Shown here: piece by piece, positions 9,152-20,895 of the stretch
Numbering within the stretch: the stretch's first letter is position 1
Layout of the letters: each line of letters starts with the position of its first letter
DNA from: Symbiodinium natans
Lineage: Eukaryota; Sar; Dinophyceae; Suessiales; Symbiodiniaceae
DNA: 64,000 bases
NCBI GenBank assembly: GCA_905221605.1
Contig: CAJNDS010000258.1
Coordinates: forward strand, 842,092 to 906,091
Reading direction: 5' to 3'
The notes under the pieces: generated by a model
Seen by the model: the letters and a program-made list of their open reading frames with translations, nothing else
What the model was told of the DNA's origin: nothing
Databases searched by the model: none
Made by a program: the position numbers and the translations under genes

Positions 9152-12100
9152 ATGTCGCTGCTCGTCCGTTGGGCGACCTCAGGGGAGGTGGTCTTCTCGG
9201 AGGAGCTCAATGAGGGGTCTGGAAAGACGATTCGGGCCTTGAAGTTGGAGCTGTCACGAGCTTTGTCCGGCGAGGCGGAGATCTCGAGGTTCCGCCTCCG
9301 TCTCTCGAAGGACAATGACAACACGGAGATGGAGGATGATGTTGTTCTGGTCCCTCCACTCGAACTGAAGCTGGTGGTGTTGGGCCTGTGGCCGCCGAAC
9401 CAGGAGCTGGATGAGAAGTTCATCCTCGCATGTGAAGAAGGTTGCATTGCAGGCGTGGAAAGAAGCTTGCGGCGACCTCAAAACCCGAACGCTACAGATA
9501 CGGACGGACAGACGGGTTTGCACATGGCAGCTCAGAATGGCCACCTCGACGTGGTGCGTGTGCTGCTGGAGGCCGGAGCGTCAAGTGACTTGGCTACGGC
9601 AGATGGCACAGCTCCTTTGCATATCGCGGCAGAGAATGGCCACGTCGCAGTGTCGCAGTTGTTGCTGGAGGCTGGGGCCTCCCGCGACCCGAAGAAACCA
9701 AATGGTCAAATTCCATTGCACGTGGCAGCACGAAGTGGTCACGTTCTTGCAGTGCAGTTGTTGCTGGATGCGGGAGCATCTTGTGATCATGCTACGACCG
9801 ATGGGGCAACCTCTTTAATGTTTGCAGCCGCCAACGGTCACCTGGAAACAGTGCGTCTGTTGCTGGAGGCTGGAGCTCGGTGTAACTTGGCCGACGCACA
9901 GGGCACATCTTCTCTGCATCTAGCAGCTAGCTATGGCCACCTGGAAGTCGTGCGCTTCTTGCTGAAGGCTGGAGCTTCTTGCGACTTGGTTGGTGTGGAT
10001 GGTGCAACTGCCTTGCATGATGCAGCTGAGAATGGCCATGCGGAAGTGGCACGTTTGCTGTTGCAAGCCGGAGAATGTTGCAAGGTCGCAGCGGGCAATG
10101 GGGAAACTTCTTTGCAGAGGGCGGCTGGGAAGGACCACGAGGCTGGAGCTTTACCTCACCTGACAGGAACCGGTGGCACAAATTCCTTGCTTGGGGCATC
10201 GATGAGGGGCCACAGTGAAGTGGCGCACTTGCTACGGGCTAGAGTCGATGGCCTCACTCCCTTGCATTTGGCTGGCATGAATGGTCACCTAGACGTTTCG
10301 CGGCTTCTGCTCGAAGCTGGGGCTCCTTGCAACCAGGCCGAGACAGCCGATGCCAGGACCCCTTTACATGTGGCTGCTCATCATGGTCACGCCCACGTGG
10401 CGCAGTTGTTGCTTCAGGCGAGAGCATGTTGTGATCAGCCTGCAACTAGCGGGGGGACTGCGTTGCATCTTGCAGCTGGCCGTGGCCACTTGGAAACAGT
10501 GCGCCTATTGCTGGAGGCCGGAGCATCTCTCAACCAGAAGGTCAAAGCGTGTAATGATCGGTGGACCTTCATGTTCACCCCACTTGAGCTGGCTGTCGAG
10601 AAGGCGCACCTCGAAGTGGTGCGCTTGTTGCTGCAGGCTGGGGCCTCTCCTGACGTGGCCAGTTCTGGCGACGGCTCAACTCCTTTGCACTTGGCATCTG
10701 CACATGGCCAGCTGGAAATTGCCTGTTTATTGCTGCAGGCTGGATCCTCTTGTAATTGCACAACGGAGGCTGGAGAAACGCCTTTGCACACGGCTGCCGA
10801 GAATGGTCACACTGAAGTGGTACGTGTGCTGCTGAAATCTGGAGCTTCAATAGGTCCGGCCAGAACTGACAACGGCGCAACTCCCTTGCATCTGGCAGCG
10901 GAGAACGGCCACCTGGAAGGAGTGCAGGTGTTGCTTGGAGTTGGGGCCGATGTGCATGCGACGGAAGGTGGCACGGCTGGCATAACTCCTTTGCACGTTG
11001 CGTCCCTCAAAGGTCACCTGGAGGTGACGCGGTTCTTGCTAGCGGCAGGAGCATCCGCGGAGAAGGCTGAGACATGCGACGGCCCATCTCCTTTGCACTT
11101 CGCCGCTCAGAATGGCCACCTTGCAGTGGTGCGCTTGCTGCTTGATGCTCGAGCCTTTGTTGGTCGTGCTTCAGCAGATGATGAGACTGCTTTGCACTAC
11201 GCTTCTTCGCAAGGCCATGCTGAGGTTGTACGTGCACTCTTGGAGGCGGGAGCTTGTGGAGAGGCTCTGACACGCACTGGAATATCCCCATTGCATGTGG
11301 CAGCTGAGAACGGTCATCTGGACGGAGTTCATTTGTTGCTGCAGGCTGGGGTGTCTAGCGACAAGACCACGACTGACACTAATGTAAGCTCGCTGCTGCT
11401 GGCAGCTCAGAATGGCCACCTGGACGTGGTGCGTGTGCTGCTGGAGGCCGGAGCGTCAAGTGACTTGGCTACGGCAGATGGCACAGCTCCTTTGCATATC
11501 GCGGCAGAGAATGGCCACGTCGCAGTGGCGCAGTTGTTGCTGGAGGCTGGGGCCTCCCGCGACCAGAAGAAACCAAATGGTCAAATTCCATTGCACGTGG
11601 CAGCACGAAGTGGTCACGTTCTTGCGGTGCAGTTGTTGCTGAATGCGGGAGCATCTTGTGATCATGCTACGACCGATGGGGCAACCTCTTTAATATTTGC
11701 AGCCGCCAACGGTCACCTGGAAACAGTGCGTCTGTTGCTGGAGGCTGGAGCTCGGTGTAACTTGGCCGACGCACAGGGCACATCTTCTCTACATCTAGCA
11801 GCTAGCTATGGCCACCTGGAAGTCGTGCGCTTCTTGCTGAAGGCTGGAGCCTCTGGCGACTTGCTCGATGTGAATGGTGCAACTGCCTTGCATGTAGCAT
11901 CCGCTAATGGTCATACCGAAGTGGTGCGCACGTTGCTAGAATTCGGAGCCACAAAAGACACAGTCTTGGCGGTTCATTTGGCTGCCTCTGGCGGCTACGT
12001 CGATGTGGTACGTTGCTTGCTGGAGGCCGGAGCCGCCATGGACCACGCATTTCCAGAGGGCGATGCTTTGACCCCTTTGCATTGCGCAGCCGCGAGTGGC

Positions 12101-12409
12101 CACTCGTCTGTGGTGCAATTCTTGCTAGAGCGTGGGGCATCGTGTGATCCTACTACTGGCAATGGCTCGACTCCTTTGCATTTGGCCGCTCGGGGCGGCC
12201 ACCTGCAAGTCGTGCGTTTGCTGGTGGACTTCGGAGCTGATCGGAATCGAACCACGACTGGCGAGGAGGCTGCGACGCCCTTGGAGCTAGCAGCCCAGCA
12301 TGGCGAGGTGGTTCAGGTCTTGTGCGGCACTGACACTGGTTCTGCCAAGAGAAGGAAACGCGACAGTGTGCTAGGAGAAGATGTGCGGCTTCCACATCGA
12401 CTTGCATGA
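9152..12409 (+). CDS. Ubiquitin-like domain plus ankyrin-repeat protein
   Basis: An uninterrupted frame of 1085 residues. The start at 9152 (MSLLVRWATSGEVVFSEEL) is preferred over the upstream ATG at 9065 because it begins a ubiquitin-like fold ending around LELKLVVLGL (residues 1-80). That domain commonly precedes ankyrin repeats in dinoflagellate proteins. From about residue 110 onward there are roughly 26-29 ankyrin repeats of about 33 residues with the signature TPLHLAAENGHLEVVRLLLEAGA. One stretch near residues 325-370 is degenerate. The C-terminus has a basic KRRKR motif, possibly a nuclear localisation signal. Ankyrin repeats bind other proteins; no enzymatic domain is present, so it is probably a scaffold or adaptor, perhaps linked to ubiquitin. 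No intron is evident over 3.2 kb, unlike the neighbouring genes, so a retrogene origin is possible. Two blocks of repeats are near-identical copies. Confidence 0.9.
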   Translation: MSLLVRWATSGEVVFSEELNEGSGKTIRALKLELSRALSGEAEISRFRLRLSKDNDNTEMEDDVVLVPPLELKLVVLGLWPPNQELDEKFILACEEGCIAGVERSLRRPQNPNATDTDGQTGLHMAAQNGHLDVVRVLLEAGASSDLATADGTAPLHIAAENGHVAVSQLLLEAGASRDPKKPNGQIPLHVAARSGHVLAVQLLLDAGASCDHATTDGATSLMFAAANGHLETVRLLLEAGARCNLADAQGTSSLHLAASYGHLEVVRFLLKAGASCDLVGVDGATALHDAAENGHAEVARLLLQAGECCKVAAGNGETSLQRAAGKDHEAGALPHLTGTGGTNSLLGASMRGHSEVAHLLRARVDGLTPLHLAGMNGHLDVSRLLLEAGAPCNQAETADARTPLHVAAHHGHAHVAQLLLQARACCDQPATSGGTALHLAAGRGHLETVRLLLEAGASLNQKVKACNDRWTFMFTPLELAVEKAHLEVVRLLLQAGASPDVASSGDGSTPLHLASAHGQLEIACLLLQAGSSCNCTTEAGETPLHTAAENGHTEVVRVLLKSGASIGPARTDNGATPLHLAAENGHLEGVQVLLGVGADVHATEGGTAGITPLHVASLKGHLEVTRFLLAAGASAEKAETCDGPSPLHFAAQNGHLAVVRLLLDARAFVGRASADDETALHYASSQGHAEVVRALLEAGACGEALTRTGISPLHVAAENGHLDGVHLLLQAGVSSDKTTTDTNVSSLLLAAQNGHLDVVRVLLEAGASSDLATADGTAPLHIAAENGHVAVAQLLLEAGASRDQKKPNGQIPLHVAARSGHVLAVQLLLNAGASCDHATTDGATSLIFAAANGHLETVRLLLEAGARCNLADAQGTSSLHLAASYGHLEVVRFLLKAGASGDLLDVNGATALHVASANGHTEVVRTLLEFGATKDTVLAVHLAASGGYVDVVRCLLEAGAAMDHAFPEGDALTPLHCAAASGHSSVVQFLLERGASCDPTTGNGSTPLHLAARGGHLQVVRLLVDFGADRNRTTTGEEAATPLELAAQHGEVVQVLCGTDTGSAKRRKRDSVLGEDVRLPHRLA
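9526..10018 (+). repeat. Ankyrin internal duplication, copy 1
   Basis: About 490 bases nearly identical to 11401-11893, at a constant offset of 1875 bases (625 codons, in frame). Differences are a handful of single bases (for example ctcgac/ctggac, tcg/gcg, ccg/cag). Confidence 0.9.
11401..11893 (+). repeat. Ankyrin internal duplication, copy 2
   Basis: Second copy of the 490-base block at 9526-10018. Similarity ends on both sides into ordinary diverged ankyrin repeats. The block covers about five repeats. Confidence 0.9.
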
Positions 12410-12717
12410 TATAATTTCAACATGGGCCCAAAGAGCTACATGGAGGCCGACAAGTCGCGCATTGTGTGCAAAAGGTAGTTTTTGCTGGCAGCCGTGTCCA
12501 CGCGACAGGAGCATCCATTGACATGTAGATCTGCCAGCGCTTTGGGGGGCTAGCAGCAGTGACCGCCTCGGCCTGGTGGGGGGGTGCCAACACCAAACGC
12601 AGAAATTGTTCGGACTGTTGCGTGGCCCGGAAATCCAAAATCTCTGAACGCCCTCCGCCGAGGAAGCGGCTGAGCTTCACACATCGGTGTTGAATTCCGC
12701 TGTATCGAGGAGGCGGC

Positions 12718-14893
12718 CGGGCTAACGAGGCAGCAGGGCTTGCTGCGCCAGCGGAAAGCCGCATTGGAGGCTTCCAGACCTTGCTTTGGAAACTTCAGTT
12801 GGCTTTAGAAACTGCAGGCCGCAGACATCCACTCATCATGGCACCTGTTTGTGTTGGGGAGTATGCGTCAGTTCCTGCAGCAGGGTTTGGGAACAATCGG
12901 CGGTAACTCTAGATGGGTGACTGTGGAGACCTGCGAAGCCGGCCCAGGAGCGTGCCCGCAAAACTCAGGGGGGAGCCGCAGAGCTGCGAAAGAGGGTGGA
13001 TTCTTGGCGAGTACAGTGCGGGTCATCGAATGGACTTAAGGGCAAGGCCAGCAAGGCTTGCAAGCCCAAGCTATAGTATCTACATTTGGAGCATATGCCA
13101 GTATGCTGTTTATAGGACTTGGCATGTGGATGTGCTGCGAGAGGTTCGACCTCGCTGAGCTTCAGGCTCGTTCGGAGTCCGGAGTGCATACAACAAAACA
13201 CAGCCTCTGCATGGTTGTCTACGTGCTCAATCGAAGTGTCCAACGTGCAGCCCTTTCTTCGCCCGAGTGTACCAAGGAGGCACAGGAGTACGAGCTGGGT
13301 CGGCACAGACTCGTACGAGTGTGGAGCGGCAGCCTGAGGTCGCAGACATGCCAGGACAGGATGTTGCGAGAAGGATCCTGCTGCCGGGCAATCTAAGAAG
13401 ATTCTCGAGCATAGGATCGGTGCAGAGCTCAACAGACGGAGGTTGGCGTAGATGGTTGAGATGTGTTGAAATCTTGTCAAGGGGGGTACTCAAGAGAGCT
13501 GATTCCCGAACGGATGCGGCATCTGCACCAGTTTTGGGGTTATGCTGGACGGGAATCACAAAGATGCCAAGGCAGCGAGGAGGCGGAGGTCAGCCGCGTG
13601 GGCCAAGAGCACCAGAACGAGGCTTTGGGGCTGGGTGTACGTGGTGTCAAGCCGATGGCTTTCAAGTCAACGTGTGTGAGACGCCATATGTGCTCCCTGC
13701 GTTTTGCAAGTGCAGGCCCTGGCCTTTCTGCGGAGCGCAGCGCGCATCCGTGCGGACACGGACAATGCCGAACAGGACAGGGGCCCAGATGTATCACAGA
13801 TTGTAAGGGCAGGTTCAGGAGAGATTCGTGCAGTTGGGCGGCGTAGTTCGCACGTGTGCAAGTTTAATTTGTTGCTTCTGCTAAGGGTTGTCTGCCTGCT
13901 GCTTTCTGCTGCCACGGGCGTTTGCAACGATTCAATCCAGGCCAGGGTAGCTACATCCTCCTTCGATTGGGAAACCTCAAAGGCCTGCTAACGGATCCAC
14001 TGCATATTCGGTCAGGTCCCATGGCTTGTAATGGCTTGTAGCTGCTTGGTAGCTCTTCGGTCACATCATTTGGTGATTCGGTTGGTCTGAAGGCTCTGTT
14101 GCTTTATTGCAGCAGAGGGCAACGACGCATGTTTTTCATGCCGCAGCTGCTTGCATTCATGCGCGAGTGCTGCATGTTGCGCCGTCTAGTGTTTGGCGCC
14201 GCAATACGGAATCCAGTGACCAATCCCAAAGATGCCGAAGGCTTAGCCGAGGCAACTCACAACGCGGAGCCAACTAAATTGACTGCTGTCGATTTTGGGC
14301 CACTGAGCATAAACCATGTGCAGGACGCCCCGATGCAGTGGACAAAACGCTGCAAAGCTAGATCTCAACATTTCCCAATACACCCAACTCCCCCCAATCT
14401 TCCTCTCAACCACCTTCAGCCCCCTGCAGCCCCCTGATACCTCCCCAGACCCTTCGATATCCAGCTCCGGTTCTCACCGCGTCTGCCATGAAAATTTGGA
14501 AGGGCGCCCCCCGGCGAGTTAGAGACGACCAATGGCAAGCCCAGGGCCCGCACCTTGAGAGGCACAAAGCAGCAGAGCGTCCACTTTCCTGGCGTACATA
14601 CGGCCCTGCCCTTCTTCCCCCCCCCCCCCCTTTCTTCCCCCACCCTGAAATCCCGCTTAAATAAGAGGTGATGTCGGGGGGGCCACTGGTTGTTAAGCCT
14701 GCCCCATCCACAATTCGTAATGCAGGATCATCGGCTTAAGAAGTTTAAGCTGTTTAAGCGTTTCAGTGACTTATTGCGGCGTCAGACAAGGAAGTTTCAC
14801 TTCGTCTACTGGGATGCTTGTGGTGGGAGCGCCGAGGGCTTTCACCTGGACCGGCCATTCTCCATGGAGGACCTGAACGCCGCTTTAAGGCTT
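12718..14893 (+). CDS. Second series of helical micro-exons, unidentified
   Basis: Short + strand islands with coding-like, Ala/Glu/Arg-rich translations: about 12728-12778 (RQQGLLRQRKAALEAS), 13144-13183 (RFDLAELQARSES), 13263-13325 (ECTKEAQEYELGRHRLVRVW), 13572-13630 (SEEAEVSRVGQEHQNEALG), 13710-13775 (VQALAFLRSAARIRADTDNA then EQ) and 14810-14895 (DACGGSAEGFHLDRPFSMED then LNAALR). Stops and frame changes between them require introns. They resemble the coiled-coil islands upstream of the ankyrin gene, so the intronless ankyrin gene may sit within an intron of a longer coiled-coil gene. That nesting is inference. Function is unknown. Confidence 0.3.
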
Positions 14894-14895
14894 TA

Positions 14896-16500
14896 AGCGG
14901 TGTGGGCGTGAGGTGCTGGGACCGGTAGGATTCCGCATTTCCGCATGTGCTGGGCCCTCTGTTGGCCATACTGGCCCATAAACAGGGGAGCTCATCTGGA
15001 CATTGCAGGCACTGTAAGCAGTGGACAAGGGATCCTGGGGCCGCAAACGCAGAAACCGCAGAGTAAGCACAGCTTCTCACGAGCAACGTCGCAGAGCAGA
15101 CACGCGTGAGAGACGCAGACCGCGTGAGAGAGAGAAGAAGAAGAAGAGAGAGTCGCCAAAAGCCGAAGAAGCCTTCCGGAAGGATGCTTTCGAAGGGCGG
15201 GAGCTTACAGCGGGCCCTGCTTTGTGCGAACAGTGCAACTCAGCAAAAATTAGACGGTTAGACAGGCGGCGGCTTCGGCTATCCATCCTTGATTGTTTTT
15301 GTCAAAAATGTCAAAGTCCTGCCCGCTTCGATAGATTTCCATCTGTACTCTGTCGAAGACGCTGCATTGCAGGCCACGGGGTGATGGAATCGTGGAGGCC
15401 TTGCAAATTCTCTGCTCTCTGCTTCTTCCTGCGGGGCTTTGCAGGGAAGCGGCAAGAGGGACCACACTGGCGTGAGTTGATAGGGTCAGCAGGATGTTCC
15501 GGCCTGGAGCTTGTCGGGGGGAATAGGTCTTTGACAAGAAGACAGCATTGCAACGCGGCGTTTCGCTACGAACCCTTCGCGGCAGAAGCTGGGGCTCAGG
15601 TAGCGGGCGCTTGCATCGCATGCCTCAAAACTGAAGATGGTGAGTTTGAAGCCACAGTGTCACAGTGCGCAGGCATGGCTTTGACATGATCCACGCCTGC
15701 ATCCGCATGATCGCCAAAGAGGGCCAAGGCTTTCGTCCTGAGGTTCTGACGTTCTCAGCGCTGTCACCCGGCAAATGCCTGACCTACGACATCCACACGC
15801 CCCCCGGACTCGCATGACTCATTTTGGATGTCCCCGTGTTTCCTTAGAAGCACCCCCAACATCCGAATGGTTGCTGAGTTTGGCGCTTTATAGTCCCCCC
15901 CCCCCCTCAGCCCCCCCTCTTGAGGTTCCGGGCCTTCAACCGGTGGCGAAAAAAGAACGTCCTGACTGAAGCAACCATCCTGGGCCCTCCGCTGCAGGCT
16001 CGTCCTTGATTTCCTGGGAAGATCACCCAGTGGGTTGCGCTAAGGATCCCTTTATGATACAGAACAGAACTCTAGAGCAAAGGACGTGCAGGAATCGACC
16101 ATGCAGGTGTGCGCTCAGGTTTGCTGTCAGGCAGAGCCTGCAGAACATAGTTCTCTATGCTGTCCATGCTCTGTTTATGGTGAGATCCCCCGCCGCTTCC
16201 CCCCAACGTGTCGAGCTCCGGAGACTCAGTCACTGAGGTGGATTGGGGCGAGCTGGACTCATCCTGTGGAGTCGAGGCGATGTGGTTTTGCACGATTAGC
16301 CTAATCGCAGGAGTTGACATCTGCATGTCTTCTGCCGCCCTCATACCAGTGGCTTGCATGGAGTGTCTTCTGGGACTACACACAAGCAATCCATCAAAGG
16401 TTTTATCAAAGGTTTTATAACTCTGCAATGTGCGCCTCACATAAACATCTGATTGAATCACATCCCAAAGACGTATAGAGCCAACTTAGGTGAAGAGCTT
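14896..16500. other. No clear gene
   Basis: One long + frame (15021-15689) starts with an Arg/Glu-rich, low-complexity stretch (about 15080-15160, RERRRPREREKKKKRE). It then loses coding character, and no domain is recognised. A C-run lies at about 15895-15906. Confidence 0.35.
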
Positions 16501-16600
16501 CGATGGTCCTGGTGGCGGAGCCGCCGGCCATTTGAAGAGATACGCCCAGCGTGTGGCGCGCCAGGCAGCGGAAGAGGAGATGAACGCACATGAATGCCAT
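16501..16600 (+). CDS. Candidate helical exon, unidentified
   Basis: Reads DGPGGGAAGHLKRYAQRVAR followed by QAAEEEMNAHE, an amphipathic charged helix like the other islands. A second piece near 16757-16830 reads DGSAALVVVDPKGVEVPKLS. Splice boundaries are not resolved and no function can be assigned. Confidence 0.3.
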
Positions 16601-16834
16601 GGATGCGCCACTTTTGCGGGAGTTCGACATGCGTTTGTGGTCAGGGGGTTTGAAGACTCAGGTTGGGGTGCATGCTCTCCAAAGAATCCCTTGGCACATG
16701 CTTCCTGCATGGAGTCATACCGGTCAAAGCCGGCCTTCTGGCCCACGTTCGATTCTTTTCAGGACGGTTCGGCTGCACTCGTCGTGGTAGACCCCAAGGG
16801 TGTGGAGGTACCCAAGCTGTCAAGATGCTGCTTC

Positions 16835-19800
16835 AATGTGACGTGCTACAACAGTCTGTGTTGGCTTAGGCTTTGCCAGTGATTGCCGCTTGTGGTCTAG
16901 GGCTGGTGCGCAGCATAGACTTGAGACCTGTCATTTCAAGAGAATCAACGAAGTTCGCGAGCCCTGAGCCTGCAGGTCGCTTCCTTTGGTGTGGGCCGGG
17001 GGTTTTTCCCCGCTGAAGCCAAGCAGCCCCCGATACGTCAGGCGCTCTCTTTTTTTTGGATGTTGTAGTGCCGTGCAAGGGGCTGTGGATACTCAAGGAT
17101 GGTGACGGTGCTTTAGAGATTTCGTGTCAGGTTTTTTGACCTTCGGGCTGCAGTGGCCAGGTTCTTGACATCTCGCATATTGCCGGAAGGGGAAACAAAC
17201 TCTCCATATCCCGACATCATATGGCATATCTGCATCCGAAGGGTCGACTTTGTTGCGCTCCACTTTGACTCCGCAAGTACCTAGATACCACCGCCTGAAC
17301 ACTCCTGACACCCCCAGATATGGTTCATAGGCATCGGTATGTTTTTGGGCATTCAGGGGTTCGTTGCGGTGGGAGGTTGTCAAGACTCGGTTTGTGGGGA
17401 ACCCCACCGAAATCGCTTGATATTTGCAAGTCTGCACGGCAAACCTCGCGATCAGACTTTGGAAAGGTTTCGACAAGCTATCAGCGAGCTCTAAGCATAC
17501 ACACAACGAGTCGCATGATTGTTCTCGATCACAAGATCTGAGCGAGCGCAAAGAACATCTCATGACCTAATCATTCGCATGTCTTGTTATTCCTGGCGCC
17601 CCAGTGGATGCTCCACTTCTGACTCTGCAACTGATCTCTGCAACCGCAGCCGGTTTGCAAGGTACTACATGTTCTATTGAGTGCCCAGATCCGCATTCAT
17701 GATCGAGTGACATTGAAAAGCCACGGAAAGTCGGAAATGTCAGCAGTGGCTTTGTCGCTATGAGAAGAGACACCGTGGTTGATAGTCTCGGATGCAAGCC
17801 AAAAGCCCGTGTTTGCGTTCGAGCACTCTGCGAACGACGAAAGGCTGGATGTGTAATATCATTGGGTGCAAACATCTCCCTGACAATTGTCAAGTTTAAG
17901 CATGGATGAAACGCGCCTGCATGAATCCTTGAGTGCCCGCAGAGACGCTGGGGCCCAAAGCAACTGTTTACGTGAGGAGACTCGCTTGAAGTTCTCTTCA
18001 ATCAGTTCAATCGTCTGTGAGATGGCAGAGACGCTCACAGCAACATGCGGGATTGCGTTGCGAGCGTTGCACGTCAATGTGTTGTTCAGATTTTGGCGCC
18101 ATCCAAGATTGCTGGAGATGTTCAAGGTGCCCGCAGCAGGCAGGGCAACTGTTTTTTTCTGCAGCGAGAATGTAGCGGGTGTCAAGATGTTCCAGCTCAC
18201 AGACACCGTGCGAAATCTGCAAGCCACGATGGGACGAGCTATGCACCGGTCTTGTGCGTTGTTTCGCTGGGCGCAATGCAGATTCCCACTGTGTGCGCAA
18301 CAGGCGCGCGAGGCTTGCTGACAGGCTCTCTGGAGCAAAGACGAGCCCCGGCGCTGGTTTCGCGAAGGTGGGTTTGGGACCTTGGTTATTAAGCAGGCCT
18401 CCACATGCTTGACAACTTGAAGCCAGCAGTTCAGCCGCCGCGAGATCAACAAGACGAGCGTGAGAGCCGAGCTCAGGCAAGCGCGAGTTCAGGGCAGAGT
18501 TCAGACTGGAGCTTGAGATGTTTGACTGGGTGCGTGAAAGTGGCCAGAGACTTGCTTCAAGCTGTCTGAAGGAGCAAAGTGCTTGCGGAGTGTTTGTAGT
18601 TTGGTGTTCATCATGCAAGTGTGCTCAGTTTCAGGTTGCGAGCTAGGGATGATTCAGGAAGATTCGTTCCTGAAGCGCAAAGTGCTCAGTTTTTCCTCAA
18701 GACTTCAGAGCTTCGAAAGCCTCGCCGAAGTGCGAAGCTCAATTGCAAGTATCGGTTCAAAATTGTCAAGGCCGTCAATGCTTCAAGCGTTTCAGCTGAG
18801 CCGAAGCTCAGCTATTAAAGCTTCAGAGCTTCAAAAGCTTCGGCGACCTGCGAAAACTAACATAACTCGACTTCTTCAAGTGCTTCTGCGAAGCACGACG
18901 CTCTTGAGTGCGAGCCGTTATTAGCAGCCTTCATCGCGACTTCTGCAAGCCGCAAGCTTTGAGCCTCAGCCTGCTGAGAAGGCTTCAACGCAGCCCGTGT
19001 TTGTTCGGCGGGCTAGCAGAAGAAAAAGGCGCGAATAACATCCTCTACGAGCAGAACAAATGCGGTATTTCAAATTTTCGGCTATGAGCTAAATAGGCCA
19101 GCCCCCAAAACGTCTTGTGTGTGCACATCTGGGGTCTGCGTGGATAGAGGGCTGCAGGGCTGCTTGCTGTGCGTCAGGAGCGCAGATGTGGATCCAGCTT
19201 GCCTGTTGTCCAGGGCCAGACCGATCTGGGCTTGCGCCTGGGCCGCAGGACCGTGTTATTTAATTCGGTGTTGCCGTTGCACGAACTCCTAAGCTTGTTA
19301 AACCGCGTGAGGCTGGTGCTGTGCTGTGGTGCGTATATGTGTGATTATGGACGCAGCTATTCTGGATGCAGCTAGGGCTAGGGATCTCAACCGCGTATTG
19401 TGTGTAGATAATTTCTGTCGGGCGCTGTGCTCTGCGCAAGGTTGGTTTTCGTGGTGGATTCATTGTTCCGTTTCCATCAGAAGAGAGTGCAGCAGACGAT
19501 TGGACAAATCTGGCCAGCTATGGTCAACGCGCAGCGCGACTGGCAAAGCTCGCGTCAAAAAGCATGAGCAATGCAGTCGAAGAAAATGTTTGTTCTAGTA
19601 GCGTGTAATGGACCACGGTGACCACAGTCCAGCGCAAGCGGCTTCATGCTCAGGTCAAACAGAAGAGGCTCACATGACGTGGGCCAAGACTTCATTGACC
19701 CTTCCAGCATGGCTTCGCCGTCTCTATGTGGCCAGCCGGAGCCGGCTCTATGTGCCAAAAAAAGTGGTGACGCAAAAAGTCAAGAATCTGAACGGTCCTG

Positions 19801-20365
19801 TGTTTGAAGTGAGATCCGGGATCCGCGTCTAGGGCTCTGCTGCCGTGCCGGAAACATGATTGGTGCGGGGGGGGCCTCTGTTGAAGACGTGCTTTTTGGA
19901 AGCTTTGACAGTTTTTGCCGCTCGGAAACTCAGAACTATCGGGATCTGCTGCTGTCGAATCGGGAACTGAAGAGGCGCACTGATAACGCGTGCTTGTCGG
20001 AAACTTCGATCGGGCTGGGCTCACGCGTAAGATTTTTGGCTGCTTAATAAATAACACAGAACTGTGAGGACCTGCTGCTGTCGGATCGGGAACTCGGGGG
20101 TGGTGTGCTGCTAAAGGTCTGCCCTGTTGAAACTTCGACGCTGCTGGAGCTCACTCCTAAGAAGTGTTGGCTACTGAGGTCGGTTGCCGTGTAAGCTGCA
20201 GAGCGCGTCATGTGCGGATCTGAGCTGTGTCGAGCGTGTGATGTGCTCCCGTAATGAACATATATGCTGTTCTGAGAATTCGCTGCGTCCCGCGCAGCCA
20301 CATGTGGCTCGCGTGGAGCTGCCGCCGAACCGCAGAGCAGCTAAGGTGCCCTGATCGTGAAGGGT
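16835..20365. other. Long stretch without a convincing gene
   Basis: Both strands carry overlapping mid-size open frames (for example near 17.1-17.6 and 17.9-18.6 kb) without motifs or coherent composition. From about 18610 to 18990 the sequence is enriched in repeated AGCTTCAGAGCTTC(A/G)AAAGC-type words, a degenerate local repeat. Another weak local repeat is the 'cgggatctgctgctgtcgaatcgggaact' / 'aggacctgctgctgtcggatcgggaact' pair near 19940-19970 and 20067-20096. Confidence 0.35.
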
Positions 20366-20369
20366 CAAC

Positions 20370-20760
20370 ATGCAGGCGAAGCTCGTGGCCGAGCAGCTGC
20401 GCAATTTTACACCCTAGGCGCGATCAAGCTTGTGGTGCGCTTGCTAGTCGTAGAGTACAAGGTTGCTCCGCCCCTTTACTCCTATGACACGAGTGCTCGG
20501 ACAATAGAGCAGAGCGTAGGGCGTAGGTCTATAAAACACTTCTGGGAAGGTAGCAAATCGGCCATGGACGAGGACACACAAATTTTGCCTGCCCAGGCCT
20601 GTGATTAAGTCGGCTTCTGCGCAATCAGACATGACAATTTCAAGTCCTGGCACCAACAGTGCCGATATGCGCTCTTGCCAGGGCGATGACTTCGACGACG
20701 AGGAGGAGGAGGACGACGACGACGAGCGCGCTGCGCCCAACAGTGTCATCGAAGCAACCA
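20370..20760 (+). CDS. Two candidate exons, one with an acidic Asp/Glu tract
   Basis: About 20370-20411 reads MQAKLVAEQLRNFTP. About 20655-20757 reads SADMRSCQGDDFDDEEEEDD, continuing with DDERAAPNSVIEAT. Acidic tracts of this kind are typical of nuclear or chaperone-like proteins, but no family is recognised. The two pieces may belong to one spliced + strand gene that ends at the AT-rich fold-back element just downstream. Confidence 0.3.
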
Positions 20761-20768
20761 GGCTTGTG

Positions 20769-20895
20769 AATTAGATTCAAAATTTGAAGATAATTATATA
20801 GCACGTGGTAGTTAGATTCAAATTTAGAATCTAATTCCAGACCATTAGGACTTAGACTCAAAATTTGAATCTAACTACCGCGTTAGATTCAGAAC
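20769..20895. repeat. AT-rich fold-back (MITE-like) element
   Basis: A sharp AT-rich patch built from TTAGATTCAAAATTTGAA-type words. It contains a perfect 19-base inverted repeat, 20807-20825 with 20861-20879, and a nested 8-base stem around 20812-20834. The TTAGATTCA word recurs four times in alternating orientation. It resembles a short non-autonomous fold-back element. Confidence 0.6.
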
